Source: Viscum album
Lineage: Eukaryota; Streptophyta; Magnoliopsida; Santalales; Viscaceae
Direction of reading: 5' to 3'
Length of the DNA stretch: 64,000 nt
NCBI GenBank assembly: GCA_963277665.1
Contig: OY728157.1
Coordinates: forward strand, 367,860,067-367,924,066
The notes under the pieces are model-generated. The model was not told the DNA's origin, made no database searches, and saw only the letters and a list, made by a program, of their open reading frames with translations. The stretch's first letter is position 1; each line of letters starts with the position of its first letter. Position numbers and translations under genes: made by a program. Below, piece by piece: positions 34,421 through 44,545 of the stretch.

Positions 34421-37400
34421 TGAATTGTATTTTGAAATCACATTAGGTAATCTATTTATGGCATGAAATCCATTGGTGACTTTCCTCATAACTTTTCATA
34501 TCTAATGTAATCTGACTACCGGTCATGTAATGGAGTTTCGTGATGTATAATTGTAATTTTTGTTCAGTTTCTCCAGATATTCCTTCGATACCTTGGAAGA
34601 ATATTTCTAGTAATGAAAATCACATACTTGGAATATTATCGGGTAAAATATGGTTAATATTTAATAAAATAGAATAAAAATATATATATAAATTCATCTT
34701 ATCAAATTACCATACACTTGAATAATTGTTTATCATCAAGAAAATAAAATCTCAATTGGGATTTCAATTGGTATGTAATTTTTTAAAAAGGAAACATTTT
34801 ATATATGATGGTAAATAAACTGAGTGTATGTAGAAAAATTTAGTCTCCAAAATCATCCATGCATTGAAAATTAGTATGCCAAATAGATCATTCCATTAAA
34901 AATATTTATAATCTTATCGTTATAATTTCTTAACAGTTTCATAAATTATATACACATTTACAAATTACCTCACAATTAATTTTCTCTCATCACTCAGAGT
35001 AAAATGAAACTTTAGTTATTCTCGTAACCAGAATACATGTTCCTAACCATAGGATTGCATTCGTTATATCATATCCACATCATACAGAAAAATAAAAAAT
35101 TAATCAAGAGTGGTTCATCATAAAGGTGAAAATTAATCTAATGATATGGGAAGGTTGGTAAATAGTGAAAAGGAGAAGCTAAAAAAAGGGTAATCTCTTA
35201 TGTATAATGCATAAATTTTAAGAATGGTGTCATGAAATAACTCTTCTATATCAAATGATTGCAATTCATCCAACGTCTTATGGTGAATCCATGAATATTT
35301 ATCATTTGAGTGAAAAGGGTATCATGTTCCTTTATTATTATTTTTCATTTCTCTCATTACTCTTTTGAAATTAAATTCTTGACCATATCTCACATACATC
35401 CCCTAACAACATATGATCCTTCATGTGATTCATCTATATAGAAATGGTTATTTTTGACATTCAGAAACTCAACAAAAATCTCTTTTTATTTTTCTATTTT
35501 TTTTTTAAGGATGTGTAATCGAGTAAAAAATAAATAATTACACATGGATAACAATCAAATGTTGAGAAATTACCACAATACTTTACCTTAGAAAAATCAT
35601 CTTCTGTCCATTGGTAGAAAAATTTCCCCATCGCTTTTTGAAATTAAAGTCATGCATTATACAATGTGTTGTGTTGGAAGGGAAAATCATCTTGAAATAG
35701 TAACATCCTATTAAGGTAATTCATGGAAAATAAGGGCTTAATAAAGGATTGATATTATGTGGGTATGAGGAAAAGGTAGCTCAAAAATATTCCCTAAATC
35801 ATATTAAATTTTTTATTTGTTCAATCATATCCTCAAATAATAACTCAATGCAAGTATTGATTTCTTTACATGTCGTATGTGTCACTAATAAAAATATTCC
35901 TAGAAAATAATATTCAATCATCAGCTCAGAATAGTCATATGTATTAACCAATGTATAAGAAACCTGAAATCACTATGTGTATAAGATCATGTAATATCTT
36001 AATTAAATTTAATTTTAAAATTTTGATATTTAGTTTAATTATTAAACTCCTCAATCATACTAAAAATCTAAACATGAGAAAAACATTGAATTCCAACAAC
36101 TTCAGTTTTAAATTTTCCTGTTATTTAAATGAGTGAAATAGGTTTTAGGTTTAAATAATTATACCTAATGAAAAATTACTCTTAGAAAAAGAAAAAAAAT
36201 AAAAAAATCAAGTGTATCAAAATTTAATATTAAGAGAAAATCCCCCAAACTTACTATGAGATAGTGTTGGTAGTTTTTTTTAAATTACCCTTGGAGGGTT
36301 ATGAATGGTAAAGGTTAGAAATCAAAATCAAAATTTAGAAAATTAAATACCAAGGAATAGGGGCCTCCCTGTAATAAGATTCCTTGAATGGGGAAATTTT
36401 TTAGTGGTCTTGATTTTAGAATGGGGTAACCTTCAAAATTTGATAGAAATACAAATACCATACTTGATAGAGAATTAGTCCATTGGGATTAAACATTTTT
36501 TGAGTATTAAAATGGTAGGTGCACACGAAAAATAACAATGAAATACAATTGATATAAATATAGTTGTGTGTATACAATGAGGCTCAATGTGACTCATAAC
36601 GATACAGAGAAAGCAATTAAAGGACGAATAGGACAAAATACTAACTAAAAATATGTGAAAAATATTCAAAAATGGGTTAACTCCCATAAATCCCAGACTA
36701 TGACATCATTATCCCGATATATGTGAAAAACTAGTAGTTAGTATCTTCCGTCGGCACAACTATTTTCTGTCTTCTAGGGATACTGGTTGTAGAATACCTT
36801 TGATCTTAGGTTTTTTTGGTAAGATTTGTTACATCATGAGCTTACCATGCATGAATTTTATGTCATAGGAATGTTATACATGCTCATTGTGGTTGATAAT
36901 AAGCACGAATATCAAGTGATAGCTCCTAAAATAGGTGCTCAATGACATATAGGTGCTAAGTCATTCATCAAACTAGGGCAGATAGTGGCACACGTGCGTC
37001 AATAACCATGGAATAAATGTAGGACTTAGACATGGATACAATAACAATATAATGAATTGAAAAATAATCGTTATAAAATAGAGAAAAAAATATTATCCCA
37101 TATATATATAATTAGTTAAATGATACAAAATGAATAGAAATATATATAGTAAAAATATGATCATTGTAGTAATAAACAAAAAAAGAGGAGGGGACTGTTG
37201 TAGACTATAAAAAATCAATGGTATCAAGAACATAATCTTCAATCCACACCCAAATAGATTGTGACTATTTTTTCTATGCCTGTATAATGGATGAAATAGA
37301 TGATGGTGATGGATTATTGGCTTCGGAGAGAGGTTCCATTGTGATGGAAGCTATCTCATTGGTGGGTGGGGGGTGGTTCTCATCCTGAGTGTGGCCATGT

Positions 37401-37446
37401 GTCTAGAAGCTAGATCAATAAAAGACCCCTTAATGGATGGGGGAAA
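34421..37446. other. AT-rich stretch between elements A and B, possible continuation of C
   Basis: No clear gene or element. At 35250-35330, ATCAA (the putative target duplication of element A) is followed on + by a frame reading IHPTSYGES, which weakly resembles the integrase block FHPQTDGQS expected when element C resumes. At 34440-34600 the bases read like LTR U3 DNA (TCTGACTACCGGTCATG). From 36720 to 37000 and 37200 to 37446 composition is less AT-rich but no family was recognised. Confidence 0.35.
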
Positions 37447-37451
37447 AGTGG
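37447..37451. repeat. Probable target site duplication of element B, left (AGTGG)
   Basis: AGTGG precedes the left LTR and TGTGG follows the right LTR at 48452-48456; four of five bases match, acceptable for an old insertion. Confidence 0.5.
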
Positions 37452-38200
37452 TGCCATGACCCATCCACTGGGGTCGGTGTCGTGACTACACCAAGCCCAC
37501 CTTCCATAAGCCAAGGGCTGGCGACAAGAACCAAATGCGTAATTACCTAAAACTGGGAGGGCATTGTCCTTATATCCTATAAACACACAAAACAGAGCAC
37601 AGATCTGGATACAAAACACTAAGAAAACTGTTTAACAAAGTTGTTTTGAAAAAGAAAAAGGGGACGGAAATACAATCCCAACTGTAAAGTACAAGAAATT
37701 GAAAGTAAAAGTACAACTAAAAAAAAGAAAAACAACTACTGGATCATCCTTAGAGGTTCCTACTATAAGGGTAGGTATGGATCACCTCCTTAGCACTCCA
37801 GGTCTATCTGTCTCCTCCGTGTACTATCACACCATATGGGCCACCTCTGGGAACCATCTAGTCCTGGCACTCTCAGCCTAAGTCTGTGATGTCTATCGTC
37901 TGCATCCAAAACACCATGGTGCAAGCATAGACCATGTAAGGGTGAGTATAATGATACTTAGTTGGGACCGAGAGACCCTCAAGGTCTCACAAAATACACA
38001 AAATGATAAACCACAATGTATAAAATAAACAGATAACCCTACTTAGGTATATGCCCATACATATACCTATGTTATTAATTAATCCATCTCGATCATGAGG
38101 GAAAAAAAAGTACGGACTCATCTCGACCTGGATTTTATTCAAGGGGTAGTATCTGGTAACATCCCCAACACATTATAGAAACCTTAGCAATAAGAGAACT

Positions 38201-38440
38201 CCTCCTCTATCGAGTACAGTGGACCTACCATGTCACACAAAGGCACTTCTCACTAACCTTGGACTATTGAGGTACTCCTCCTATCGAGTACCGTGGGTCT
38301 GCTACATCACACAGAGGTGCTCCCCATCATGGGCCTACCGCCACACCCAGATGCTCCCCCTCATAGCCTGCAGTGGTACTCCTCCTGTCGAGTACCGTGG
38401 GTTTGTCATTTCACCAAGTGCAATCCTCCACAGTGGTTCT
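38201..38440. repeat. Three-copy direct repeat in element B LTR (CTCCTCC..TCGAGTAC unit)
   Basis: The phrase ACTCCTCCT...CGAGTAC(C)GTGGG followed by a TCAC-containing stretch occurs with CGAGTAC at 38211, 38285 and 38389. The right LTR carries the corresponding series from 45304 with more decay, so the repeats predate this insertion. Confidence 0.75.
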
Positions 38441-39039
38441 TCCTCCACCACCATGTGCTCCCCACTAGGCTTGTAGAGTCTCTCCACGTCCAATGGTCAA
38501 CAGTCGTCAGGTCTTATCCAGTAACTTGGTCTCCGTACTCTTCTCGCTTGTCACTGGAAGGATCTGCTCCACGAGCTACTGGTCGATAATCAAACTATAA
38601 TGAAGTCCCACGAAGAAGTATCTCAAAGGTATTCCACATCACAGGGGTCTCAACGCAATATATGGAGCGTCAGTCAGATGCCTGATCTATGAGTTATTAG
38701 ATTTTTAGTCCTCGGACACAGTTGGATTCATGCACGATCCAACCTGACCGTATCTCAACTATACCTCAAACTACAGTTGGGTATACTCAAAGGGACTTCC
38801 ATTCTCCAAGATTACCAAAACTGATGACGGTTTGTCAAATGGACGTCCGGTGCCAATGATATGAACAAAAAAAGTAAAGGGTCAGAGTGGGCCTGGGTCT
38901 AGTTTGACCAAGTCGGACAAACCCATCCTAATCTTGTCTGGGCTGAGTCGATTCGGGTCAACCCGGCCTGACCCGTTGGGTATCGCTTGGCTCATTGGGT
39001 GGGCTAGCCCGTTAGGTTCTGCCTAGCCAGCTGGGCCTA

Positions 39040-39400
39040 GCCCAACAGACCGCGAGGGGCCACGGAGGGCTGTGAGGGTGCGGACCGGCCACAGGTCGGC
39101 ATGAGGGTGGTTCGACCCGGATGGTGCTATGAGGGTGAGATCTAGTTTGGTTGGGGCGCTGTAAGGGGCGCGGGAGGATCACTCGACTGTGGACCTACGA
39201 GGGGAACGAAAGGCCAGTTTGGCGGGGGCACCGCGAGGGGTATGGGTGGCCGGCACAGCTGGGGTAGCGCGAGGGCGTGGGAGGCCACCGCAGCCGGGGC
39301 GCAGTGAGGGTGCGAGTTCGGCCGGGGGCTCGAGATGCTGGTGGAGGGTGCGTCCAGGGTGTCTTGGCCCGGCCTAGGGTTGCTTGGTCGGAAGGGAGGA
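39040..39400. repeat. GC-rich minisatellite-like region in element B LTR leader
   Basis: A roughly 35-42-bp unit of the type GGGGCGC(C)GTGAGGGGCGCGGGAGG recurs imperfectly with many CpG. The right LTR has the matching region at about 46120-46480. On the - (sense) strand it is C-rich and lies downstream of the TATA box, so it is transcribed leader. Long open frames here result from composition and repetition; they are not conserved between the two LTRs. Confidence 0.7.
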
Positions 39401-40067
39401 TATCGTGGGGTGATTCAAAAGTCGCTGGGCAACACAGTTTGGTCTGGGGAGGCGGAGCCGGTTTCACCGGGGTGTCGTGGGGGCGACGCGGGTCGCGGAG
39501 GCCGCATGGGGTACGACTGTTTATGTCATCACCTTCGTCACCATTGTTTCCTTCCTCCTTCTCAAATAACAATGTAAAAGGGAATAGAAGAAGGGTTGGG
39601 CTAGTTTGGTTTGGTTTACAACATCCTCCTTTAGGGTGGTAGCATTTGGCTCAGAAGAATGAAGCACAACAAACTCTCACGCAATGATTAGTCCCAAAAC
39701 CCACAAAAGGAAAACATAGGAGGATCAACTATTTAAAAGTTGATCCACGTTCTTTTTTTAGAAGAAAAGAATCATGTGAATATGAAATCAAACAAAAAAT
39801 CCTCTACCTTGTTCATTGTTGATGGATGTTAGCACGAGAAGGCACATGTCGATTTGTTGTAGACGAACATCTCCTACGTCCTAGGACGTTCCAAGGAAGA
39901 AAGTCAAGGTCGAGGTATTTCTTCATTGTCGTAGGCTTTCCTCGTCGGCATTATTCATCGGTGGAGCAATCTTAGATGGAGAGAATAATCCCCCAAGTAT
40001 TGGGCGTCACATCACTTTACCAACTCTTCGTCGCTGGGTGAATCCATTCCAAAACTTCCTCCCAAGC

Positions 40068-40082
40068 TCTATATATATAGGA
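40068..40082 (-). promoter_or_regulatory. TATA box of element B left LTR
   Basis: CTCTATATATATAGGA on + reads as CCTATATATATAGAG on -. Upstream on - is AT-rich U3, downstream the C-rich leader. The right LTR equivalent is decayed (CCATATACATAGGAG, 47158-47172). Confidence 0.6.
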
Positions 40083-41310
40083 TAGGGGGGTGGGAGGTAT
40101 ATTATGATTGTGTAATTTATGACGGTTCATTTATTAATAACCTTTCTAAATTCCAACGACGCTGTTATTTAATTTAAAATGTGTTCATGTCATTTAATTT
40201 ACGTTGGGGAAAATCATGGTGGTTCATTGACATAATTAATGCATAAGAAGCTCAAGAGGCTCCGTCAAATTAATGAGGGAGTTGAGAGGTTTATCCCGCC
40301 TTAAGAGGGGAGTTGGGAGGTTTAGGCCTCGGGTGGTCCCCACCACCATATCCTCTAATGGGATGTTAGGTTCTAGTCGTCCCCACATCCAAACTTCCAC
40401 AATAAGGTTTAGTTCTGGTGGACCCCACCTCCCAACACCCACAAGGGTGTTACAAATAAAAATAATGTGCCGCACACCTTTATGTTTAATTTTATTCTTT
40501 CAAAAAACCGAAATTCAATCATTTACACTTGACTTACTATGGTTGAGGTGAAGGTATCTGTAATCGAATACTGGCATTGTGAATTCAACGGTGTCCTCAG
40601 ATATCAATTTCAAGCACTGGTTCAAATATTACAAAATGCTGCTTTCATGTTCACTAAACGTACCTGAAAAAATGTTCGGAAAATTATTATCTGTCACCCT
40701 CAACCCACGCTGGTATAGGTTAGGCTTTGACTAGGTGAAACACACCCCAAGGAATCCAACAGTACTCTTGGATTTTCAATCCCAGTTACCATTTAGATGT
40801 TATGAATTTTACAATAAAATAATTTTCACAAAATTTTGTTCTTTGCGGCCAAAAACTACATTTCGTCGATAGCCCACATCGGACAAAGTTGGTGTCTAAT
40901 TAAGAAAATTATACCCTCAGGAGTTAAACGGTGGTCTCCAATTTTTAATCTGAGTTACCATTTATGAGTTATAATCATTAGAAAAAAAATTATTTAATTA
41001 TTTTATTTACGATTATATCATTTTTGGGTTTTCTCACAGGAGGCACGTGCCGACTAATCTTAAGTCATGCCTAGGGTGAAACCACCATCATGAGCAAAAT
41101 GATGCCCTCAAATTTCAGAACCGGGTATCTATTTAAGTGTTATTCCACTTTTTTAGGAAAACTGCTTTCACGTGTCAACATAAGATAAAAAAAACTTAGA
41201 CTGATCATTCTGGGCACTTCAGGCCTCAGAATCATGCGCCGTTTGATTTCACGGACTCATAATAATACTGTATATTTGAAAACATTAAATTGAAATTCCG
41301 GGTCTTTATA

Positions 41311-41325
41311 TTCTCCCCACCTATG
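41311..41325 (-). other. Polypurine tract of element B
   Basis: AGGTGGGGAGAA on the - strand abuts the 3' LTR. Confidence 0.65.
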
Positions 41326-41361
41326 TTCTCTACATGCCCATAAGGCATAAATCAAACTAAG

Positions 41362-41893
41362 GGATCAAGTGAGGGTACCGAACAAGCATCTGAGCCTCAC
41401 GCTCCCATGTTCTCTAGTAAAGGTTCTCGTGCATCTAATGAACACGCACCATAGGTATCGAACATCCATGAAGGACCCACTCCTGTTGATAAACAATATA
41501 TATTGGAACCTCCGTAAAATTCATCCCATCGTCGATGCCCATCTCACTATGGTCGATGATGAGAGAAGGGTCGTGCACATATCTCCCCTACTGGGATACG
41601 TGGAAGATGTCGTGCACCAGGTGCAACTATGGTGGAAGAGCTAAGCCATAATACACCTCGCCATCTCTGTTAAGGACCTAAAAAGGTCCAATGAATCAGG
41701 GAGACAACTTGACGCCTCATCCAAATCTCCATAGACCTCGCCGGGGTGAGACCCGTAGGAAGACGTGTTCGCTATCCTCGAACTCCAGAGGTCACCATCT
41801 TCTGTCAATATATAACCTATGCCTACTATGTGTGGTCCCCATCCACTCTTAAATGATCTTCACGTTCCTTGTGGTAGCCCATAACATCTCTGG
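41362..41893 (-). pseudogene. Integrase C-terminus and chromodomain of element B
   Basis: Spread over shifting frames on the - strand are LRVSPRRG-, KLSPxFIGPF-, DGEVYYGLALPP- and HDIFHVSQ-type blocks, the segment between integrase core and chromodomain in Tekay-like elements. The chromodomain follows (about 41519 down to 41362): WVLHGCSIPMVRVH, MHENLY, TWEREAQMLVRYPHL. The aromatic and acidic residues typical of the fold (W in TWERE, YPxL) are kept. Frameshifts and stops make it non-functional. Confidence 0.75.
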
Positions 41894-42226
41894 TCACACT
41901 AGTGCTAACTCCCCTGGGCCAGTCCTGCACAAAGGTGATCTACAAGGTCGCTTGTACAATGCCTCGAAAGGTGACATCCCAATGGTGTAGTGATAGATGT
42001 TGTTGTATGAAAACTCCACCAAGGGTAAGTGATCATCCCAGATGTGAACAAAGTTGAGGAAACAAGCATAGAGCATGTCCTTGAGGGTCTGAATGGTCTG
42101 CTCATTCTTTCCATTACTCTGAGGATGGAAGGTGGTGATCAAACGAAGCTGCATCATGAAATCCTCATGTAACCACTTCTGTAGACAGGAAGTAAAACGT
42201 GTATCATGATCAGAGTCAATAATCAA
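41894..42226 (-). pseudogene. Integrase core, uninterrupted 110-codon stretch of element B
   Basis: This frame has no stop and carries IIDSDHDTRFTS (second catalytic aspartate), TTFHPQSNGKNEQTIQTLKD (the glutamate of the DD35E triad in KNE) and WDDHLPLVEFSYNN, IGMSPFEALYKRPCRSPLC. It is the best preserved coding piece in the window. The start methionine is accidental; the true frame comes from the upstream integrase with frameshifts. Integrase inserts element DNA into chromosomes; this copy lacks a continuous N-terminus. Confidence 0.85.
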
Positions 42227-42940
42227 TGGTACACCAGGTAGTCACATTGTAATCTTCACATAGAGGTGTCCTAAGCTCTCTACTCAGCCCTACTCTCTGG
42301 TCGGTAGGACGTTGTCTGACATGGACAGTCGGTCGATGATCACCCAAATAAAGTCATGTCCTCTAGATATATGGTGAAGTCCTATCATGAAGTCCATGGA
42401 TATCCCATTACACTACCACTTTGGAACCTGAAAAGGCTAAACTAAGCCTGATGGTTCCTGATTATCCACCTTCAATTTCTGGAAAATGAGGCACTGAGAA
42501 ACAAACTCTACAACTTCTTTCTTCAATCCCAGCCACTAGTGCTATCGTCAGAGATCCTGCTACATCTTCACCAATCTAGGATGTACTGCTAGTGTGGATT
42601 TGTTGAACTCCCTCAACACATTCTTCTAAAGTGACACTGGTACCATGGTATATCCTTTGAGGAGGATGACGTGCTCCCCACCTTCATAAAATCAATCGGG
42701 TGCATGTTTTATGATTATATGAGCACGTTGAACCTCGTAGTCAGTGTCTCTGTGCTATGCCTCCTTGATTCCCTGAAGGAGTGGTTTGTTACTATAATAG
42801 ACTGAAGAAAACATTCTCCTTCTCGATCCACAATGGATATCTGCAAAGCAGCTAGCTACTTTGTCGCCTCACACAGCAGATTCATGCCAGACCTCCTGCT
42901 GACTATGTCTACTACCATGTTCCCCATTACCAGAGTATGG
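42227..42940 (-). pseudogene. RNase H end, linker, H2C2 zinc finger and first part of integrase of element B
   Basis: Right to left: GNMVVDIVSRRSGMN (family NVVADALSRRSGM) and TK, stop, LAALQISI; then linker AHIIIKHAPD and HVILLKGYTMVPVSL; the zinc finger NVLREFNKSTLAVHPR and EFVSQCLIFQKLKVDNQEPS (second cysteine of CLxC now F); then NGISMDFMIGLHHISRGHDF and IWVIIDRLS, containing the first catalytic aspartate. A frameshift near 42765 and scattered stops are present. No RT precedes this: gag and RNase H end are only ~750 bp apart. Confidence 0.8.
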
Positions 42941-43679
42941 ACTATCTCAAAGTCATCTTCTGCTGCCATGAGGGTGATTTGGGCCGACTCACGAGTGATT
43001 GGATGCACCCTCCTATACATGAGTTTATCATGTGATTCATGGGGTTCCTTTTTCTCCGAACAAGAAAAACCCCATTCCTACATTGTAGATAAACCACAAC
43101 CTATTAGCCTAATACAGTAAATATGATTGTGAACTGTGGATGTCAAGTCCAAACCCAATCTAACGTTGTACGGCCTCGACGCTGCCACTAAGAGGATCCA
43201 ACCGAAACTCTGGCCTCAAGGGTCAGATCACACCATCATCGTAAGAGTGGTTATCAAGTCTCCTCCCAAAGGTATATATAGACGTGAGGGTCAAGTCAAT
43301 GGTTTTACTGGAAACTATAGGTCATGGACAAGATTCATGTAAGGATGGAATGATTGGTATCTATATCTATTGATACAGAAGCTAGTAGTAGACATAGACT
43401 ATAGCTCGAATCATTCCTAAAGCCCTTGGGTCACAGTCCATGACCGCATGAAACTACTCTATTCCCCTGTCCTCCAGCTCCATGAGCCTGGCAGGGTCCA
43501 CAATAAACCGGGGGGGGGGGGGGGGTTGTATCATGTCGAAAATTACACCACCGAATGATCCTCTCCTAGCTCTACTTCAACGTCTGTTGTCCTGCAGACT
43601 CATCTATCCCTGACACTTTTTCTTCCCGAAACATTTGGTATGCCCATGTCTCTGAGACTACTTCCAGATTCCTGCTTTT
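42941..43679 (-). other. Deletion-scarred junction in element B (expected PR-RT missing)
   Basis: About 740 bp lie where gag zinc knuckle, protease and RT (normally well over 1.5 kb) should be. No protease or RT motif is readable on the - strand, so most of pol's first half was lost. It includes the G16 tract at 43510-43525. Confidence 0.5.
43510..43525. repeat. Homopolymer G16 (C16 on the element's sense strand)
   Basis: Sixteen consecutive G in otherwise mixed DNA inside the element B internal region. Confidence 0.95.
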
Positions 43680-44220
43680 CCACTGCTAACATTCACTGGT
43701 TGTATCTTCTCATCCAAAGAACATTCAACCACAAAGGTCCTCTCTAGAACACTAGCATAAGTAAGAATTCATTGAGGAATATTGGTAGCTCAGATGTACT
43801 TTAAACACACCTCGCTCAAGAAGTTCCATCCCTGAAGCACTGATTTTATCTTATTCATCGAGTACCAAGAATGATTGGTACGCCTCGATGAATACTCACC
43901 TACTGACATTTCATCCTAACGATGATATGGAAGTAGATAATATCATTTTATTCTCTAATAATGTGTCAACTGGATGGGAAACTCAATCAATTGCCTCCAG
44001 CCAACCCTCAGCTGGGTGGGAAACTTTCTCACTTCGAAACCTCAGAGGCCACTACTGTTGGAACTTGTGCAATGCACTCAGTCGATGTAAACCATCCACC
44101 AGTTTGGTTTGTGGTATCTACATCCCAAGGGGTGGTGTTGCTGCTGGTACACCACCTGAAGGTGACAACATATTATGGGGCCCTACACCGAAGCCTCATC
44201 ACTCGGTGGGTTATCAGTGT
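43680..44220 (-). pseudogene. gag remnant of element B
   Basis: On the - strand, FRSEKVSHPAEGWLEAID (about 44035-43980) matches the gag entry block (F....P..F.G..DP..AE.WL..IE). Later, KIKSVLQGWNFLSEVCLKYI and ILTYASVLERTFVVE (about 43835-43715) match the GL.P.I......LP.....A..RA...E block. Between them the capsid core is shortened and frame-shifted. Confidence 0.65.
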
Positions 44221-44524
44221 ATAAAACTATTGAAACTCTAATAATTTTTCTATGGGGAGGCATACGAAAAGAAATAGATGCGACTATGTCAAAATATTAT
44301 ACCTGGTGAGAAGACCTGTTGATATGACTTAAAAAATCACAATGAATACACACACACAATCAGTGTTTTCATGTACTGAGTCAGAAATCGGAAGTTAGGG
44401 TCCTGGTGTATGGATATGTCGGCCACCGCACCAACACTGGACTCCCCGAACTGAAAACCACACTCCCTACACTTAATATTATTGCTTCACATAAAAGATC
44501 AGAATCCTATTTTTTGTGGTAGAA

Positions 44525-44542
44525 CCGACTACTCTGATACCA
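44525..44542 (-). other. Primer binding site of element B (initiator tRNA-Met)
   Basis: TGGTATCAGAGTAG on the - strand, three bases inside the 5' LTR, matches the first 11 bases of the plant initiator tRNA-Met complement exactly. It is the cleanest primer site in the window and sets the orientation of B. Confidence 0.85.
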
Positions 44543-44545
44543 ATT

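Larger units (their letters stand above)
37452..41310 (-). mobile_element. 3' LTR of element B (left copy)
   Basis: On + it begins TGCCATGACCCATCC (TGTAACGACCCATC in the right copy) and ends CCGGGTCTTTATA (CTGGGTCCTTACA in the right copy). Shared blocks in the same order include GTGTCGTGACTAC, TACCTAAAACTGGGA, the U5 landmark GAGTATAATGATACTTA (37944-37960), the G-rich leader, and GGTTTTCTCACAGGAGGC in U3. Terminal C-to-T and G-to-A changes explain the mismatched ends. Confidence 0.85.

Noticed and set aside
39189..39642. ORFs on both strands in the GC-rich part of the element B left LTR
   Set aside because: Repeat- and GC-driven; the corresponding right LTR region (46.1-46.6 kb) opens different frames, so the proteins are not conserved.
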